64,000 nt of DNA from Cytobacillus kochii. Its GTDB lineage: Bacteria > Bacillota > Bacilli > Bacillales > Cytobacillaceae. Location of the stretch: assembly GCF_020171845.1 (NCBI RefSeq), contig NZ_JAIVAM010000003.1:62001-126000 (forward strand). Direction: 5' to 3'. Below are positions 62,901 to 64,000 of this stretch, in pieces. A program made the translations under genes and the position numbers. The notes beneath the pieces are model-generated. The model did not search any database, was not told the DNA's origin, and saw only the letters and a program-made list of their open reading frames with translations. Position 1 is the stretch's first letter. Every line of letters begins with the position of its first letter.

Positions 62901-63860
62901 TCTTTAGACATTGTTTTCGATGATGAAGGCGTACTGTCAGAGTGGGATGGTGAGTTACTTGATCTCGTTAGTCAAGATGAGAACGGTGAATATGTTTATG
63001 AAGAAGATGAATGGGCGCGTAATAAACTTGATGAGTTAAGTGAACCGTTGGAGGAATTAAAACAAGAAGTAGTCGGGTACAGTGAAGTTGCCTTGAATGG
63101 TGAACGTACTGATGTTCGTACGAAAGAGACCAATTTAGGAAACTTGATTGCAGATGGTATGCTCTCTAAAGCTAATGAATCTGTGCCAACACAAATTGCG
63201 ATGCAGAATGGTGGCGGTATTCGTGCATCTATTGCTCAAGGTGAAATTACGCTTGGCGATGTTCTTACTGTGTTGCCCTTCGGTAATATGTTAGTAACCC
63301 TTGATTTAACAGGAGAAGAAATAAAACAAGCATTAGAACATAGTGTAGCAAATATTGAAGAAGGTGCTGGCCAATTTATGCAAGTGGCAGGTCTTCGCTT
63401 TAAATTTGACCAAGCACAGCCAGTGGGTGAACGTGTCCATGGCGTTGAAGTGAAAGTAGACGGTGAATATATAGCAATCAATGAAGACGAAACCTATACG
63501 GTTGCGACCAACGCTTTCACGGCCGATGGTGGAGATGGATATGATATGCTCAAAAAAGCCAAGGATGAGGGCAGAATTACTGAACTATTTGAAGTGGATT
63601 ATGATGTGTTTTCCACCTATTTGGAAAACAATAATCCAGTAGCTCCGGAAGTTGAAGGAAGAATTATTGCAGAAGTGAAATCAACGGATCCAGAAGAGCC
63701 AGGTGAACCAGAAAACCCTGAAGAGCCGAGCGCATGTATTCCTGGCCCCGATACTAGCTGGTCTGAGTGTAAACAAGAAATCATTGATCACTTGAAGGAC
63801 AAGGTAAGAGAATTCACAAGATGGATTTGGGAAATGATTAAAAAATGGTTTGGGTTTTAG
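59982..63860 (+). CDS. secreted multidomain nuclease/5'-nucleotidase, YhcR-like
   Basis: A 1292-residue secreted protein related to B. subtilis YhcR, predicted to degrade extracellular nucleic acids and dephosphorylate the nucleotides. A signal peptide (RWLALLMIFMLIFSSFSPLAGQAA, cleavage near 30) is followed by two OB-fold-like domains (about 35-140 and 150-260). An endonuclease/exonuclease/phosphatase domain (about 420-720) has VASYNIENYYEG, GLVEVQD, ANHFNSKSGD, LGDMNDF and ASDHDPLLVEL. A calcineurin-like phosphoesterase (about 733-960) has HTNDTHAH, DAGDVFSGT, GNHEFD and GGHSHT. A 5'-nucleotidase C-terminal domain (about 1050-1215) has QNGGGIRASI and AFTADGGDGYDML. AAGGAGG precedes the ATG. 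The tail has no LPXTG anchor but two cysteines (1252, 1266) and a Trp-rich end. Confidence 0.9.
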   Translation: MKLARNRWLALLMIFMLIFSSFSPLAGQAAQEDVLTVNEAIENNEGNATVEGYIVGHTVSTNNYNFNPPFSNDYNIAIADDANEQDSSKILPVQVSSSFRATFGLQTNPDIIGEKVQITGNLEAYFTVPGLKNPTAFTFADGNPDDGEEEEPSDGIEGLHIRDIQGAGHESPYVNQNVTAVQGIVTKVVDNSNFYMQDDTPDDNPHTSEGILVYKPTHQVKVGDKVTVDGLVKEWVLDGYSEKLETDLAMTEINAQNGKLSIESSGNDLPEAIVLGKDLPIPHDIIDNDELQSFDPEEDGIDFYESLEGMRVAVENPQVVAPQKYGEIPVIANQEEDKLYTDQGGVLLTEDNANPERLHLLLEEDNYVAKTGDRFDGTVTGVISYGYSNFKVLVDMDSLPDLIESEKEEVTTELGKDEGKLTVASYNIENYYEGTSQEKTNRIAQSMVNELNSPDIIGLVEVQDDNGPTDDGITTAKASYEKLIAAIAANGGPTYDWADIAPEDKQDGGQPGGNIRVGYLYNPERVTLKEAPKGGANDAVTYEEGQLTLNPGRIDPTNEIFQDTRKSLAAQFEFNGEDVIVVANHFNSKSGDEPLFGKNQPPELVSEAQRIQLAEAVNGFVKDIDSKNPDANVIVLGDMNDFQFTPTLETLKGEELTNMVDTLPENEQYTYNYQGNMQVLDHILVSNHLAEAAKVDILNINSLYMEEHGRASDHDPLLVELDLAVEEENDGPFSMSILHTNDTHAHLENVPRLFTAVNQLRNEKENTLLVDAGDVFSGTLFFNMYLGQADLQFMNRLGYDAMTFGNHEFDKDSQVLADFVSNADFPFVSANVNVENDEILSELKVNEFGYPGENGKIYPAIIKEVDGEKVALFGLTTEDTSFLANPDEAIVFEDAVEMASNTVAALEEEGINKIIALSHLGYTPDLELTEAVQGIDVIVGGHSHTTLEEPVVKNEDGEPTLIVQANEYHKYLGSLDIVFDDEGVLSEWDGELLDLVSQDENGEYVYEEDEWARNKLDELSEPLEELKQEVVGYSEVALNGERTDVRTKETNLGNLIADGMLSKANESVPTQIAMQNGGGIRASIAQGEITLGDVLTVLPFGNMLVTLDLTGEEIKQALEHSVANIEEGAGQFMQVAGLRFKFDQAQPVGERVHGVEVKVDGEYIAINEDETYTVATNAFTADGGDGYDMLKKAKDEGRITELFEVDYDVFSTYLENNNPVAPEVEGRIIAEVKSTDPEEPGEPENPEEPSACIPGPDTSWSECKQEIIDHLKDKVREFTRWIWEMIKKWFGF

Positions 63861-63879
63861 GATAAAATCTATTTAAAGT

Positions 63880-63924
63880 AAGCCCCAGCACACACTTTGT
63901 AAAAAGTTTGTGCTGGGGCTTTTT
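63880..63924 (+). terminator. terminator of the YhcR-like gene
   Basis: AAGCCCCAGCAC pairs with GTGCTGGGGCTT, with an AAACTTT-like inner extension, followed by TTTATT. The last 76 nt of the window hold no feature I can support. Confidence 0.92.
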
Positions 63925-64000
63925 ATTGTAGTGTTAACACCATATCTTTGAGATTTCTCGTTTTTTATAAGGAAGTGTTGGTAAATTATTTGTCGAGTCA

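Overview
The window is a continuous stretch of the core chromosome of an endospore-forming, low-GC Gram-positive bacterium of the family Bacillaceae. Three things support this. Many proteins look like the Bacillus subtilis orthologues in length and start region. The gene order follows the B. subtilis pfkA-to-sdh region. Several sporulation genes are present (ytvI, ytaF, ytxC, sspI). The genus cannot be fixed from the sequence alone. I see no insertion sequence, prophage, CRISPR array, rRNA or tRNA gene. Almost all genes read rightward; the exceptions are ytvI, ysdB, sspI, rnhC and yslB.

Layout. (1) 1-5.4 kb: glycolytic operon pfkA-pyk, a sodium/dicarboxylate symporter gene and fxsA. (2) 5.5-12.1 kb: ytvI and ytwI, then citZ-icd and mdh (citrate synthase, isocitrate and malate dehydrogenases) and a MaoC-like hot-dog protein. 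(3) 12.3-14.9 kb: the phosphate two-component system phoP-phoR. (4) 15.2-20.1 kb: polA-mutM-ytaF-coaE. (5) 20.3-22.3 kb: gluconeogenic gapB, and speD behind a structured leader. (6) 22.4-26.3 kb: nrdR, primosome genes dnaB-dnaI, and ytxC. (7) 26.3-30.1 kb: T-box-thrS and the infC-rpmI-rplT operon behind an L20-type leader. (8) 30.2-34.9 kb: small membrane proteins, dut, ysdC, sspI and a SpoU methyltransferase. (9) 34.9-45.7 kb: T-box-pheST, rnhC, zapA, cvpA, polX, mutS2, yshE and a 24-residue ORF. (10) 46-51.3 kb: fatty-acid degradation genes lcfA, fadR, fadB, etfB and etfA. (11) 51.5-55.4 kb: trxA, uvrC and a lysine riboswitch-lysC. (12) 55.5-59.7 kb: yslB and the succinate dehydrogenase operon sdhCAB. 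(13) 60-63.9 kb: a 1292-residue secreted YhcR-like nuclease/nucleotidase.

How it fits together. Much of the window handles carbon flow into and through the TCA cycle: glycolysis, acetyl-CoA from beta-oxidation, citrate synthase, succinate dehydrogenase and C4-dicarboxylate uptake. The control sites reflect this. There are cre-like sites at citZ, the MaoC-like gene and etfB. A CcpN-type site sits at gapB, with an identical 11-mer upstream of the dicarboxylate transporter. A FadR box precedes fadR. A second palindrome of TetR-operator geometry is shared by etfB and the citZ leader.

Most interesting for follow-up: the CTGAGC palindrome shared by citZ and etfB, an unrecognised folded element between rplT and ysdA (30174-30247), an SD-sequestering leader on speD, a PhoP-box-like repeat just after phoR, and the YhcR-like protein without a sortase signal. 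All statements come from reading the sequence; no database search or folding program was run.
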